The notes under the pieces are model-generated. The model searched no databases. It was not told the DNA's origin and saw only the letters and a program-made list of their open reading frames with translations. This document shows positions 1 through 12,934 of a stretch of 64,000 nt of DNA, in pieces. A program made the position numbers and the translations under genes. The stretch comes from Corbicula japonica (Eukaryota > Mollusca > Bivalvia > Venerida > Cyrenidae): NCBI GenBank assembly GCA_038501625.1, contig JAZAYU010000002.1:16110053-16174052 (forward strand), read 5' to 3'. The stretch's first letter is position 1. Each line of letters starts with the position of its first letter.

Positions 1-655
1 ACTATGATGCATTTCATGTAATTTGTAATAAAATTACACAAATTCTGAAATCAAAGCTTACAAATAACAGAACGTGTGTTTTTATCAGTGATATATATAA
101 ATATATTTCACTCGTGAACTAGTGAATTATAAATTTTCTCTTGCGGCGTATAAAAAATATGAATTTACAATAAAACCTGTTTATTCTACATCTAATAAAT
201 TCATCCAATTAGCGTCCTTTAATTGTACCACGTGACCGTCCAATATTTTCCCGTATTGGATCCAAAAAAGTCCGTATTTTTGTCATATTGGATGATTAAG
301 TGCAAATGCACTTTACCATTGTTTTACAACGATAAAAGCCGTTGACCGTAAAAATGATCCGAATGAAAAGATACGAGTATGAAATGAATAAAATCAAATG
401 TATGAAGTAGAATAATTGCAGAAAAAAGTGTTTCAACTGAAGTTACTATCTAGAAATAACATTTAATGTGTCAAAGTGGCGTTTGTGTTGCCAAGCAATA
501 TCATACATTTGATGCAGGCAATATGACGCAACTTGTCAAGTAAGAGAAATGTAGAACTTAACAAAATATTGAACCGTACAATATGGAATATATATGGAGT
601 AGTCTTTAAACGCTTGAAAAGTCATGCTTCATTTATTAGATGTAGAATAAAAAGG

Positions 656-812
656 TTATTAGACGTTTTATTGTACAATACGGGATATATTTGGACTCGT
701 ACACAGCTTGAAAAGTCATATTGGACTCGCCTAACGGCTCGTCCAATATGACTTTTCAAGCTGTGTAATCGTCCAAATATATTCCCGTATTGTACAGTAA
801 AACGTCTAATAA
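656..812. repeat. Foldback (hairpin) element in intron 1, copy 1
   Basis: Two arms of about 70 bases, TTATTAGACGTTTTATTGTA and its near-perfect reverse complement, meet around a short TCGCCTAACGGCTC loop. The arms include GTCCAATATGACTTTTCAAG. There is no coding capacity. It is MITE-like. Confidence 0.85.
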
Positions 813-1405
813 CGTATAAAAACATGTTGCTCTGTTTTGTAGATAAATACCCATGTTGTATGTAGAAGCCATGTGCGCTGTCCGAATTTTATTGAACGTT
901 GGTGAAAATATGCAATACTTTGTCAACCTTTTTCTGTGATTCGGGGCAAGTACTGATAAAAATTTTGCAATTCACTTTCAGTATTTTCCCCGAATGATAG
1001 AGAACTGTTAATACAAGGCGACAAATGTTTAATCGAAACCGTAAATAGGGTTCAACTTTCCCTTTAGAATGCAGTAAATTAATTGGTAAACTTATAAAAT
1101 ACGAACAAAGCTTTGAAGATTTAAAATGATGGGTTTTTTCTTGCCGTACTACCGAAAAAGCACATCACGTACCTGCTAATGATGTCACACTTATCGCGGC
1201 CGCTATGGCGACAGTGTAAACAAAGCCTTGGAAACGCATGGTCAGCGCACGGTGCTATTCTGTGATAATAAGCTTGTTCTCCTTGTTCTCATCCGCTTAA
1301 CGTTTGAAGTGATGTTTATAATCAGGTTATTTTATTTAAGAGTATTATGAAGGGCTTAATTAAATATCTAAAGCAAAATATAATCAGAAGTAGTATTGAG
1401 AAGTG

Positions 1406-1645
1406 TTAGGCCGGTATTCCATAGTTCCGTGATGAGTGATCCGTTTCCGCGTCCGTGTCCGCGATTTTTCACTCACCAAAGATATCGTTGGGTATATTCC
1501 ATATCCGTGTCCGTTCCACGCCGCGGACACGGACGCGGAGGTATGGAATATACCCAACGATATCTTTGGTGAGTGAAAAATCGCGGACACGGAAGCGGAC
1601 ACGGACACGGAATACGCATCACGGAACCATGTAATACCGGCCTAA
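1406..1645. mobile_element. Foldback MITE, family AGGCCGGTATTCC, copy 1
   Basis: The long inverted repeat starts TTAGGCCGGTATTCC and ends with the near-complement. It is rich in GGACACGG/CCGTGTCC blocks around a central symmetric region with GGGTATATTCCAT. It has no ORF of its own; apparent reading frames are mirror images of each other. Confidence 0.85.
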
Positions 1646-3861
1646 GTGGATAAAAGAGTGCCCCTACAAATAAGCTGCCGGTGTACGATACGACCAAATG
1701 ATGACAGATCAAATATAGAGATATGCATAATGACTTATTAGAATCACCGGATATGTAATAAATTTAAACTTAAAGTTAAAGTTAGTTAATTTGTTTACGA
1801 ATTGTTTGTTTTTACTGTATCCAAGGGGCAGTTTTACGTATGCAAGTTCCCGAATGTTGTGACGATCACAATTGTTGTCATGGTTTTGGGTATTTGTCAG
1901 CATGGGATAAAACTTGCCTACTTGTTCTTCATAGCCATGGATAGAGACACTTCATACAACTTGAAAATCGATTTGGGGCAAAATACAATGTATTTATACA
2001 TGTTTGCCGTTCAGTGTGCGTTAATATTTCAAATTTCAGATACAAGTATGATTTCAATTTTCAAGGCCTCGGATAAGTCCGACTTTAACTTTGGTGAGAC
2101 AGAGCTCCCCCTACAAGTCTGCATCAGAATTAATTGAAAATCACAGAAAGAAACGGTCTAAGTAAAGACGTCTGTCAAGATTCATCAAGGTACATGTATG
2201 ATATATAGACAATCCTCGAATTTTCATCATGCTTAGCTGATTAGTGTAATATCTAAGTAAACCCACTAACTAATAATTATATTATATGATTATTTCTTCA
2301 TTAATTTTAAAACAGATATTACCTAAGCCGGATTGTCAGCACCTTACAATGACGCAGGAAAATGGACAAAAAGTATCCGCTTATATCCGCTTATAATGTA
2401 CCTGTATTTTTATACGTCAAACTTATAATTCCAGCGAATAAATATAATGTGCAAAGATAAACAAAAAGATTTACAGCATTGTTCAGATAATATGTGTGCA
2501 CCTGTAAATTTGTGATGCAGCTATAAAATTATACGTCTAGCTCGTTAATTTATACGTACATCGCATCCTTCAGCACTGGTAATTTACATCTTTACCGTTG
2601 CAACGTTATTCTGTATGACGGATAAACTAAAGAAAGTTTCACCGGTACATTTTAAGGCTACACAGGTTTTTTTAAATGCTACTTGAAACTTATACGTCTA
2701 TCGTATTAATTTATATGTTAGACCATAAATTCATTGGCACATCTTTAATTTTGTTTGTAGGTGCGCCTCTATAATGATTATGTTTTCATACATTACTTGC
2801 CTATCTTGATTGTGTGATTGTGCGCCTTGAAATGCGCCTTAAGGAGTTGCATTTTGTTGTTTCGGCGTCCCTTTTCGCTTTTCCTGAGCATAACTTTGTT
2901 ATTTTCAAATAACCATAAAGTAGATATACATGTTCCTTGCAATGACCCGATGTGCAGTGCGCAAGAACTGGACCTCTACATCAATATTGTTTACCCAATC
3001 ACCTATTTTCTATCAACAGAGGCAATTTGTATAGACGTATAAAACAATTTATCCATGAATTTATGAAACAATTTATCCATGAATTTCAAAAAGAATATGT
3101 GGGTGAAGTCGTAAGTTTCAAACACTCGCGGGGTAGAGTAACGAAATCGTCCAGAGGGAGACTAAAACAAAACAGTTACATGTTCTGTTACTTTGCTTGC
3201 TTGTCCTTCAAAACGTGACATTAAAAGGCAAACCAAAGAAACGACAATAGACAGCTGACTTTTCAACAGTGTAAATTACTGGCCCTATAGCATCGCATTA
3301 GGACTGGTTTTGAAGTCAACTTGAACCGATTAAAATCAATACTATTAAATTCTATGCATTAATTTAATCATTTTGAGGCTGAAAGTTTGACTCTGCTTCA
3401 ATTATATTTCACTTAACCAATGCAAAAATTATCCAGGAAAGGTTTAGTTTTAAAGTGTTATAAAGTTTGTTTCTTTATCAGATTATTTGGTTGTTTCGCG
3501 TAACTGTAGAAAATGACATTAATTTTTCCTGTTTTCTGCAGAAAAAAGACATTTACAGAAAAAAATAGTTAAAACCCACGAGAGCTCTTCTCTTTAAATA
3601 TATATAACACATTCCATACCTTTTGTTAAAATCGAACTGAGTATGCATAATGATAAAATATATAATTTATGAATTTTAAACAAACGAGTACATGTAACCC
3701 TTGATATTAAAAATTCTATGTGTTAATATTTGTCGTGTTAAAAGGCTTTCAACGTTCCTATTTAATCTATTTTATTATTGTGAATTTTATAGCATTAGAT
3801 AATTATAATAAATACGGATTTATGCGATGACGCAGTGCGTAAGAATATATGGATTCTGGGC

Positions 3862-3940
3862 TGGTTATAAAACTGAGCATGGAAACCAGTCGCAAATCTC
3901 AAAGATCTGATTGGCTGAAATGGCGAACAGTTTTATAACC
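3862..3940. mobile_element. Short MITE with GGTTATAAAACTG ends, copy 1
   Basis: The 79-base element has 13-base terminal inverted repeats (GGTTATAAAACTG / CAGTTTTATAACC). Its interior is shared with the longer palindromes at 33,258 and 35,813, for example CTGATTGGCTGAAATGGCGA. Confidence 0.8.
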
Positions 3941-4659
3941 TTGGGCAATGAAGAATTTATTTGTTACAGTTACAATACTTTTGCTTATTTATCTCAGATC
4001 TCAGACCAAAAGTACGAGAAATTTGTAATACCATAAAATTAAATCGATTGAAATATAAGGTATGAGGTGTAACATGTATAGAGGATTAAATATATTTTCA
4101 TTATGTACCTGTAAAAGATAGGTAAAAATAGGTTTCTGAAAAACGTACACAGCACAAAATTCGTTAATATGTTAATATGTCATGTGAAAAAACTAGATTA
4201 AAACGTGATTTTTTTTTAAATTATTACATTTTAATTCGTTTTAGTATGACTATAAATGACATCATCTTAATACGAGGCGAGAGGCAAATTTTTACTCATA
4301 AATGTGTAGTCTGTAAAAATATGTGTTTTCATTCTGAATTATAATTTCTCAACATACAATAAAAACACATTCAAGTTGTTGTAGAGATAAAACAAATTGC
4401 ACAAGTATTATACATTTCTATTTTTATTTTAATAATTCTTGTTGGCTATGGTCTAAGAAATGAATAATTTCAAAATTATTTTTAAAAGTAATACCAATAT
4501 CAGTCATACAAACCGATTTTAAAGATCTCCGTAATACACCTAACAATCAAAGCAAATTCCTTTGTAAAGAAAACATTTATTTTTATTAAATAAAAAAAAT
4601 AATTTACGCATTTAATTTAACATGGTAAATAAACAAAAAAAATAAATCTATATACTCAC

Positions 4660-4759
4660 AGAAAACCGACATCTTAGATATTTCTGCATTCCAAAATGAA
4701 GTATAGGAGAAGGTAGATTCTGAGGAATGCGGTGTCTGTAAGAACCGCGCCATTATATA
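4660..4759 (-). other. Duplicate promoter and first exon; the gene body would lie left of the window
   Basis: This is the counterpart of 22,569-22,668. It keeps the TATA motif (4,752-4,759), the ATG (4,672-4,670), the same four codons and the GTGAGT donor (from 4,659). Because intron 1 of the downstream gene runs from its first exon toward lower coordinates, this copy should belong to a paralogous gene whose remaining exons are outside the window. That is inference from the tandem duplication. Confidence 0.4.
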
Positions 4760-5811
4760 CACACATATTGTTGACACCTATTGGAGATAAATCCGATGAC
4801 ATCATTTCATAAGTAATACACATTACCAGCTAGATTTTGGTTTGGTGAAGACATGTAATTATAAAAGGATGTAGTCACGATTGCACGGGAATGGGAACTC
4901 AAGGGGTGCGGCTTTGGAACGGTTAGTTAACAAGCGGGTTCAAAACACGTTCTAGCGTGCATATTTGCGCCCATTAGACAGTGAAGTTTTTAAGATATTG
5001 TAATTGCAGGAAAGCAGTTTTGTCATGAAAGAAATATCAAGTACTGTATGTAATTTATATTTTATGACAAGCGTATTGACGAAATGTGTTTAATATATAA
5101 TTAAACCTTAAGTGAATGATATTGTTCGATTTCATATCCGTTTGCATTTAATATTTGGTTCATTTCTATATTCTCAGGATTGCTAATTAAGTTTGACGCT
5201 AATTATTTCTTTGTATGGCAACGATGCAATATTTTCATATTTGACGGGTTCAGTCGCTTTCAACGTAACGGTTGTCTTTTCATCTCCTGACATTCATTTT
5301 GCCGTTTGAGACTCTAGACGAATTCGAGATTTTTTTTAACATCAACAATCTTTAATAAGCTAATCCCGTTTTACTGAGATGTCTAAATATACTTCAACGT
5401 TTTGTTACACATTCACAATGCAGTCAATTAGAAAGGGTTAGTTTTACTTTAAACGTGCTAGTTAATAAAAAAAGACTAATCATGTAATTACGACAACAAA
5501 AACACCATCTGATTTGAAATGTTTTTATATCGGCTACAACAGACATAACTATTTGCCGAACAATTAGGGAAATACGTGTACTAAGCACACCCCATAGTCC
5601 CCTTTAAAAAAACAACTCGAATTCTTATTTATAAATTGATGATTTTCATTGAAGCCACAATTCTACAATATGATACATGTGCGATGGTTTTTTAGCATTT
5701 TTCAGCATAAAACAATTCACATGTAAAATGTTGTACAGCCATTCACAAGAAAAACTATGCTAGAAACATTGAAAATCAGCATATGGGACAGCAAACAATA
5801 ATCACTGTAGC

Positions 5812-6001
5812 GCCGGGAAATGTCGCATCGCCGGGAAACGTCATAATCTACGGAAAATGTCGCACCGTCGCCGGGAAATGTCGCAATCTGCTGAAAACGT
5901 CGTAAACCCCACTGCCGGTATATGTCGCATTGTTGACGGGAAATGTCGCAGAAAAATTCGCTGCCGGTATATTTCGCAACATCGACGGGAAATGTCGCAA
6001 T
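5812..6001. repeat. Imperfect tandem repeat of CCGGGAAATGTCGCA
   Basis: About a dozen degenerate 15-20 base units occur, with variants such as CCGGTATATGTCGCA and ACGGGAAATGTCGCA. The array starts exactly where homology to copy 2 ends. Confidence 0.8.
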
Positions 6002-7130
6002 TATTATTAATAATTGCATTTTGGTGATTTTGAATTTATATGCGATTATAACGATTTTTATTGAATTAAAATGTAAACTCGTTGGTTTAAATGTTTGTAA
6101 AATGTTTATTGATCGTGTGATTTGGATTTTGTGTTTGACTGAATTTGGAAAATCATAAGTAGCGGATCCAGGATCTCAGATTAGAGGGGGTGTGGATTTC
6201 TGGTTAGAGGGACGTGAACAATAAATAACCTTTTTTCAAAGTGTTTTAAATGGAAATTATGAAATAAAACGTTATAAGTGTTTGTCATCAAGGTTGAAAA
6301 GTCCGACACTTTTAGGGGGGGGGGGGGGGGGGGGGGAAGCGTATATCTACTGTAGAATCTCTCTCTGTAGAAAGTGACCAAGGTCCGGAAGTTTTTGATC
6401 GGTGAAAGTCTATACCGGCTACTCAAAAATACTGATTAGCTCCTTCACCAATGCAACATTTAGAGTTGGTCAGGGCCAGAAAAAAAAACAACAAAAAAAA
6501 CACTAACTGTAAGACGGAGGGTCATATTATAGTTGTCCGCAAGCAACCGAAATATTTGCGATTTTACTAGGCTGATCTCGAGTCTATGTCTACTCTCTTC
6601 ACGCTATTTCAATTTCCCATCATTACATAATCTAACAGCTGAAATCCATTGAGCGTCAAGAAAAATCTTGGAATGATCATATACATGTATGCTAGTATGA
6701 CATAATCTCTACTTAACGGTAGGAATGCGAAGATAATATTCATTTACGCACCTTACCGCTGATCATTTCAACATCTTTACCAAGAATCAATTCCTGTACT
6801 TTTGAACTGATTTTAGTATTGAAAATATTAGGGTTATTATAACCTTTCAAAATTGTCGTGCGCTAGAGAGTGGGCATCGGGTTAACAAGTCTTGGGACTG
6901 GTAGCTTGTGTACAATCAAAGCACTGAAAGTGCTGGAAGCCGGCGGATCGTAAACATAATCAAAATAAAACAACCCCATGATGTGCAATGTAACAGGACT
7001 TCCAGTTTTATTCCAGCCATTGTAAATATATAATATCTGAACAGAATGAAGAAACTCCTATGGAAGACATATGTCATTTGCTTGCAAAAATGCACAAACC
7101 ACTCATAATAAAACTGGTCAAAATATTTAA
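6002..7130. other. No gene recognised; poly-G tract
   Basis: AT-rich DNA with a 22-base G run at 6,315-6,336. A 63-codon frame without a start (about 7,047-6,860, minus) was seen and not accepted as a gene. Confidence 0.5.
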
Positions 7131-7860
7131 CAAGATGGTCCATAGGACCCTATGTCGCTCACCTGTCAACAACTGCTCAAGAGTCAGTGGATGCCAATGC
7201 AATTGCCATAATAGCTTTCTTTGGCTCTTTCAATGGCCATAACTCTGGAATCCCTGACGGAATCTAGCCGGTTCAAGAAAGGAACCAAGATCTTATAGTA
7301 ACTCAATTATTGTACAAGTCTGATTAAATGCAAATCAAAAATGAAGCTGCTTTTGTGCAGACATGTCTAAATAGTTTATTTTGGCACTTAACTCCGGAAT
7401 CCATAATGCAAGATTGCAATTTCAAGAAAGGAACTAAGATGTTATGGTAATGGAAGTGAATATCAGACCAAAATTAAGACCACTCAAAAGCAGACAAGCT
7501 TTTCTTATAACTTGACCTAGTGATCTAGTTTTCAAGATCACATGAGCCAGTTGCGAAATTGACCTAGATATCATTGAGATAAACATTTTGACCAAGCTTG
7601 AAGAAGATCTGACCAAAATTAAGACCTCTTGACTGCAGACAAGGTTTTTCTATAATTTGACCTGGTGACCTAGTTTTCAAGGTCACATGACCCAGTTTTT
7701 AATCCGACCTAGATATCATTGAGATAAACATTCTGACCAAGTTTGAAGAAGATCTGATAAAAATTAAGCAGCTAGAGGACTGACAACAATTGTGAATGGA
7801 CGCAGGACAAAAGGTGAGTACAAAAGTTCACCCTGTCACTATTTGACAGATGAGCTAAAA
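7130..7860. repeat. Dispersed repeat with ~137-base tandem unit (GACCTAGTGACCTAGTTTTC)
   Basis: Two units, near 7,510-7,620 and 7,650-7,760, share GACCTAGATATCATTGAGAT, CATTCTGACCAAGTTTGAAG and AAGATCTGA. They are followed by GGACGCAGGACAAAAGGTGA. From memory this type of repeat is common in bivalve genomes. Confidence 0.75.
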
Positions 7861-9186
7861 AGTAATTTGAGGAGAACTACTGAAATAAATGAAAAAAAGG
7901 AACATTAAAAGCAATCGAACTGGACAAATACAAAATATTAGAGGTCATGTTTGATCAAGCAATATCAGAATCAAATGCATCACTGTCTAGAATGCCTAGC
8001 CATGGTTGTAATGCAACTCAATATTTACACAAGTACCAATTTTAGTTCATTCCAAACAGTGGAGTGCATGTCAGGATGCTAAACAGTAGTTGAACTTGAC
8101 GAGGGTAATATAATTTTATATCCATTCTTTATAGCAATATATCACAACTTAGGGCAATGCCAATGCCTTATAATTTCATTTAGTAAATGAAAGAGGCACA
8201 AATGTTTTGTGTCAATTAAAGTATGAAAATTGTTGGGTTAGCAAAATTATATTTATTTCTTATATTATTATAACTTATTTCTTTTCTTTGTATTTCTCTT
8301 TATTATTTCCACTTTCAAAGTAATTACACAGGGAGTCAGGGACCCTGTGAATGGCTATTTGATCTTGGTTTTATGTATAACAATGTGTCACAGGGAGTCA
8401 GCATTATGTTAATGTAATCATATTTTAATGGTGTCCAACCTAATAAATTAGATAAAGGGGCTCTTTATATTCATTTCATTAGCACAGCCCTTAACAGACA
8501 CTCTCCCTCCCCCCCCCCCCCCCACTGTTATCTGTGAACTCTATTTAGACTTTTTAATGCATGTGAGGCATCCATCTGATCTGAATCCACACACTTTGAT
8601 TCTTGATCCAGTGATTTCAATTGATGCAGATTCTTGCATCTTAATGCAAACAAATTTGATATTTTTTCCACTTTTGACCCCACCTAATTTTGAGCTTGGG
8701 GTAATTTTGATGCACAAAAACGTTTAAAAAGTGATTTATTTTTGCAATAATGAGGATAAGTATTTAGGAAATTGCATTTTTAATATGAAGTTAGCACTTA
8801 ATTAAGTCTTGCAAATTAATTTTAAGTAATACATGTGTAAGTATCACTTAATACAAGATATGACATGTGAAGATCAGGTTTTGATCCATTGAAAATCTCA
8901 TCAGGGGTCAAATTACACCTGGTTTTCAAAAGCAACTGAAATCCCTGCTTGATCAGTAAGTACATGTATCTAAAAGATCTAAACATGAACAGACTCCACT
9001 GACCAGCCTCCACTGATATGAAAGTTGATATGGTCTAACCTTGTCAAACAAGGAATAAAAGCTGTATCCATGTAGGCCCCTTTATACTTATGCATAATAA
9101 TTTATGTCCACTAACATGGAAAAATTAGACATAAAACATGGAATACTTGTGTTTTGCACAGAAAATTCATTTCTAACTTTAACCCT
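7861..9186. other. No gene recognised; repeat fragments
   Basis: AT-rich DNA. At 8,625-8,770 there is a diverged copy of the element at 10,348 (TGCAGATTCTTGCATCTTAA, then GAGCTTGGGGTAATTTTGAT). There is a small CACAGGGAGTCAG repeat near 8,328-8,400 and a C-rich run near 8,506-8,523. Confidence 0.6.
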
Positions 9187-9866
9187 CAGGCCTGCCAAAT
9201 CTCCGGATTTTATCCGGAATCTCAGGATTTTAAGTTACTTCTCCGGATCTCCGGATTTATAGTCAAAATCTCCGGATTTCTATGAAATTGCAAAAAATAT
9301 AGATTAATTAAACCTAATTTAAAAGTTGTACAATAAACGTAAGTTATTCTACTGCAGTCGCACATTTCCTGTTTATTACTAGATAACGGGATAACGAGGT
9401 CGTGGTCAGTTACACGCAGTTTCAATGCCTCTGGCACAACTATACAATAACCGCGTGTCATAAACTAAACAAGGGCCTCGATGTTTCACCTGCCTTTATC
9501 TTTTTCACTGCATGTTCATTCTAATATTGTCAAAAACAGATCTTAACAGTTAAAAATGAATGGTAAAAATAGACAAAAGTCATTTTAAAACATGTTCTTC
9601 AACCATTTCAAACAAAATCGGCAAAAATCATTTAAAAAATTTTAGAAGAATATAATTACAAAGAAAACTATCAGAAAATCATCATCATCGTCATTATCAT
9701 CATTTTTGTTCAGTCACAGTCATAGTGAACAGCAGAAACAAAACATTAAAACAAAAACAACAACATCATCATCATCATCATCGTCGTCGTCGTCGTCGTC
9801 ATCATCATCATTGACATATTCAGACAAAATCTCCGGATTTGTAATGAAGAAGTTTTGGCAGGCCTG
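9187..9866. mobile_element. Non-autonomous hAT-like element
   Basis: The ends are inverted CAGGCCTGCCAAA and TTTTGGCAGGCCTG, with subterminal CTCCGGATTT blocks. Both ends are flanked by AACCCT (9,181-9,186 and 9,867-9,872), a probable target duplication that could be 8 bases with mismatches. The interior holds a CAT/CGT trinucleotide run (about 9,766-9,811) and no transposase. Confidence 0.75.
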
Positions 9867-9934
9867 AACCCTTAACTCCAATTAATATGAACCTTAAGTT
9901 TATGGCATGGGCAGTGTAGAATTAGATCACCCTG

Positions 9935-10080
9935 CATCTCTGTGCTGTTTGATCAGGATCTGCTCTGTTCAATTTAAGATTCATAAGGTTATTTCTAAAC
10001 AAGATGTGACCAGTGTAGGTCCTGATCAGATGACACAAATATTTAGTCTGATCCGGATCTACACTAGATGCACATGTGAT
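9935..10080. repeat. Dispersed repeat with CTGATCAGGATCTACACTG-type core
   Basis: It shares GATCAGGATC, ATTCATAAGGTTATTTCT and repeated 'distance to a CTGATC box' blocks with 26,715-26,880 and 63,312-63,450. There is no conserved reading frame. Confidence 0.65.
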
Positions 10081-10347
10081 AAAGGCATATACATTGTATA
10101 TGGCAGAAAGGGGCTGTATATCAATCAGTTTTTGTTATGCCCCTTAGAATGAACAATCTTTCTTAATGAATATTATCATCTTCAACTAGAATCTATTTCA
10201 GAAATTACTCTACTTCATAAAGCTATTTCAGTTACTAACTAAGTCAATGCGATAATATATTGCTAGTCAGAAATATTAACACTTTATATGCCATATTAAT
10301 TTAACTAAAAAAAAAATTATAAGAAGATATAATTCAGGGACATTAGA

Positions 10348-10699
10348 TGCAGATTCTTGCATTTTGATGCAAGCATATTTTTTTTTCAAATTTAACACCC
10401 CCACCATTTTGAGTTTGGGGTCATTTTGATGTTGGAGAATTTAAATAATTAAGTGGTCAATTTTTGCAATAATAGTGATTAATATTGTGCACATGTCTAT
10501 TGCATTTTAACCCTTTACTTTTGGCTGATTGTGAATCCACTAAAATGAGGTGAAAATGACTTTTCAGATTTAGCACATAGAGGAACCCTGTATAAGAATT
10601 ATATTTTATTTTAAATATGTTTTTTCCCAAGCTCAGAATATGGTGGGGTCAAATGTGGGAAAAAACTTAGTTGCTTACGTCAAAATGCAAGAATCTGCA
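10348..10699. mobile_element. MITE-like element with TGCAGATTCTTGCATTTTGA ends
   Basis: The terminal inverted repeats are TGCAGATTCTTGCATTTTGA on the left and its complement ending GCAAGAATCTGCA on the right. The element is 352 bases with a subterminal inverted CCACCATTTTGAGTTTGGG block and no coding capacity. Confidence 0.75.
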
Positions 10700-11865
10700 T
10701 ACAGATCTATTGATAATTGAAACCCCTGAGGTGGGAAATCAAGTCAGTGGTTAATTTGCAAGTTTATTCTACACTGATATAAATTTGTCTTAAAAAAGTG
10801 AGATTGTTTTTTTGGTTACCTTGGGAAAACTAGGTAATTTTAACATTAAAAATACTGGTTTCCCTAGGCTATGTGGTAGTATTGATAAATCAAATAAATT
10901 TCAACAATTTTGAGCAACAAAAGCTTTTCCAAAATTGAAGGTGCTGCATTATTCATTTCATATCTGGGACCTACTAAATATATCTGGGCGGTCTTAAAGC
11001 TTGGCCGTTTGTCTCTGACTGCAGGCCTTATAGTCTGCATGTCCCATCTGTTTAGTTCATTAATCTGGGCCAAATCACCCGGCCATATTGTCTGCATATC
11101 ATTGAAGCTTAGGAAGCTTATTTCAGCTATTCTTGCAAACAAATAAAACTATTTACCTTGTAAAGACCTGTAAATCTGGATGGTGTAATTGCCGGTGTGA
11201 TACGAACCTTGTTTTCCAAAGTGCTTGAACATGTTGAAGTTGAAGTGTCTATCTTAACATCCTCACCAGAAAATGTAAACAATATTCAGATGTGTGTTCA
11301 TGCAGCTGGTTGATACAAATCATCAAATGCAAAATACGCCAAACTTTTATAGTAAAGTTGATAGCACATTTATGCATACAATGACTGCCCTCATGCAATT
11401 TTAGGAATACAGTTGAAACAGTTTCAAAACTCTTCTTGACCTTTCGGAAATTACACAGTGTCTGTAATAAATTTTTGTCGATGTTTGTGTTTAAATTTTG
11501 TAATCCTTCCAGGATTTCGCGGAGTCAAGTTAATTCCACTTCCAAACAAAACACATTTGGCATCATTTTCATGATTTTCACAATTAAAATTCGCACAAAA
11601 CATTAGCTAGACAGCCCATAGAGCGCTCTTTTTGTTGAAACAAAATCTTCGAAAATGTTTAATGTTTTAGGTAAACACAATTGAGGGGAGATCACTGGAG
11701 GTGTGTGTAGTTTGGGCTAAACCCCATACGTCTTACGTAACAAAACGTAAAACTGTCGACACATTATATATTTTGAATAAATCAAAAATACATCCCTCAA
11801 AATACTGAAACACTTCAACATTTTTGCAATGTGTCTGCGTTCAGAATATTGCCATTTGACGGTGC
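10700..11865. other. No accepted gene; anonymous DNA
   Basis: A mixed plus/minus frame pair around 10,864-11,146 looks like repeat DNA. A 25-codon minus-strand frame ending at a good donor near 11,153 was considered and rejected as unsupported. Confidence 0.4.
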
Positions 11866-12076
11866 ATAGAATCACCAAAAACAACCAAATAACCGAATAA
11901 GACCGAAAAAGGGACCTAATATGATTAAAAATTGAATTTAAACATAAATGCTATTTATTTTAAAAGTGGTATTGGGTACAAAAATAATGTTTTTGGGTAC
12001 TCTTTTCTGTCTTTTTCGGTGTTTTCGGTTATGTTGGTCTTAGTCGGTGTTTTGGGGTAGTTTTCGGTAATTCTAT
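11866..12076. mobile_element. Foldback element with ATAGAATCACCAAAAAC ends
   Basis: The left part (ATAGAATCACCAAAAACAAC, AACCGAATAAGACCGAAAAA) is the imperfect reverse complement of the right part (TTTTTCGGTGTTTTCGGTTA, TTTTCGGTAATTCTAT). Length is 211 bases. Confidence 0.7.
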
Positions 12077-12934
12077 TCACCCGCCATATTGCGTCATTTT
12101 GATTGTATTACACATACGCAGTTTATTTGATTATATATATCGATATTATCAGTACGCCTTCGTTGCTTTCATTGAGTAAGAGTTTTACTGATTATTCTTT
12201 AAAAGCAATCAATTTAAATGATCGTTAACAACTGATTTTCTATGATTGCTTTTGGAACTCTTTTCTGACGTCTACCAGAAGCTGTACTTCGACTTTTTCA
12301 TTTGAGCGCACCTGCTGAAAGGTCTGTGATTTCGAATTGCGGTTTCTTTAGCCTGCGGCTATATAGCCGCCGGCTAATGATCAACAAGTGCTTTGTTTCG
12401 CACCTGAAACGGACAGACAGACAACCGCAAGGACGTACTGTGCACCTTCAGGTTAGGCGAGTAGGAAGTCTGACAATTAGCACAGCATCTACAGAATACC
12501 TGAACTAAACAAAAATATAAGCAAGCCATTTAAGTTTTGTTACGTTTTATTTATTAGGCTTCTATAAATATTTTAACATCAATTTTAATAAATGAGTTCA
12601 ATGCTTATACAAGACCGGATTTTACCATATTATAAACCAAATTCAAATATTTAACTGGTAACTGGTTTATGTTACAGTTACTTAATTTTGATATGTAAGC
12701 TTTAATAAACAGCATGCAATTACCCTTACATGTAGCACTAAATATAAAGAGAAATTATCAAATTTGGTAAAGCAAGCCACACTCTAGCTGAGTGACCAAA
12801 ATCAAAGAGCATGCGTATTTATACTAGACCCTCCATCATTAATCCAACAAAAAGGAACCATTTTTCAACGATAGTTTCCTAAACATATTGTTATAACATC
12901 AGTTAAGTGAATAACCATAAAACACATATTTCTT
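12077..12934. other. No gene recognised
   Basis: AT-rich DNA. The 68-codon frame at 12,302-12,508 has no family resemblance or splice context that I can see. Confidence 0.4.

Larger units (their letters stand above)
1..5805. repeat. Tandem duplication, copy 1 (offset 17,914 from copy 2)
   Basis: The sequence is collinear with 17,915-23,633. From 1 to about 4,010 I counted roughly ten differences, for example at 277, 832, 912, 1,149, 2,854 and 3,968. After that, substitutions and small indels come every 20-40 bases. Copy 1 has about 84 extra bases near 4,886-4,970. Homology stops at 5,805, where a CCGGGAAATGTCGCA tandem repeat begins. The window starts inside the block, so its left end is not visible. 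Confidence 0.97.

Noticed and set aside
1802..2137. 111-codon plus-strand frame (and its copy at 19,716-20,051)
   Set aside because: It lies in intron 1 of the minus-strand gene, has no domain or codon signature, and is kept only because the duplicates are recent.
6860..7047. 63-codon minus-strand frame with an acceptor-like ATAG before it
   Set aside because: No start codon, weak acceptor, a stop directly upstream and no family resemblance. Plausible by chance or as repeat DNA.
11153..11250. Short minus-strand frame starting MFKHFGKQG and ending at a donor-like CAAG/GTAAAT
   Set aside because: No matching downstream exon in the right phase and no recognised protein. Unsupported on its own.
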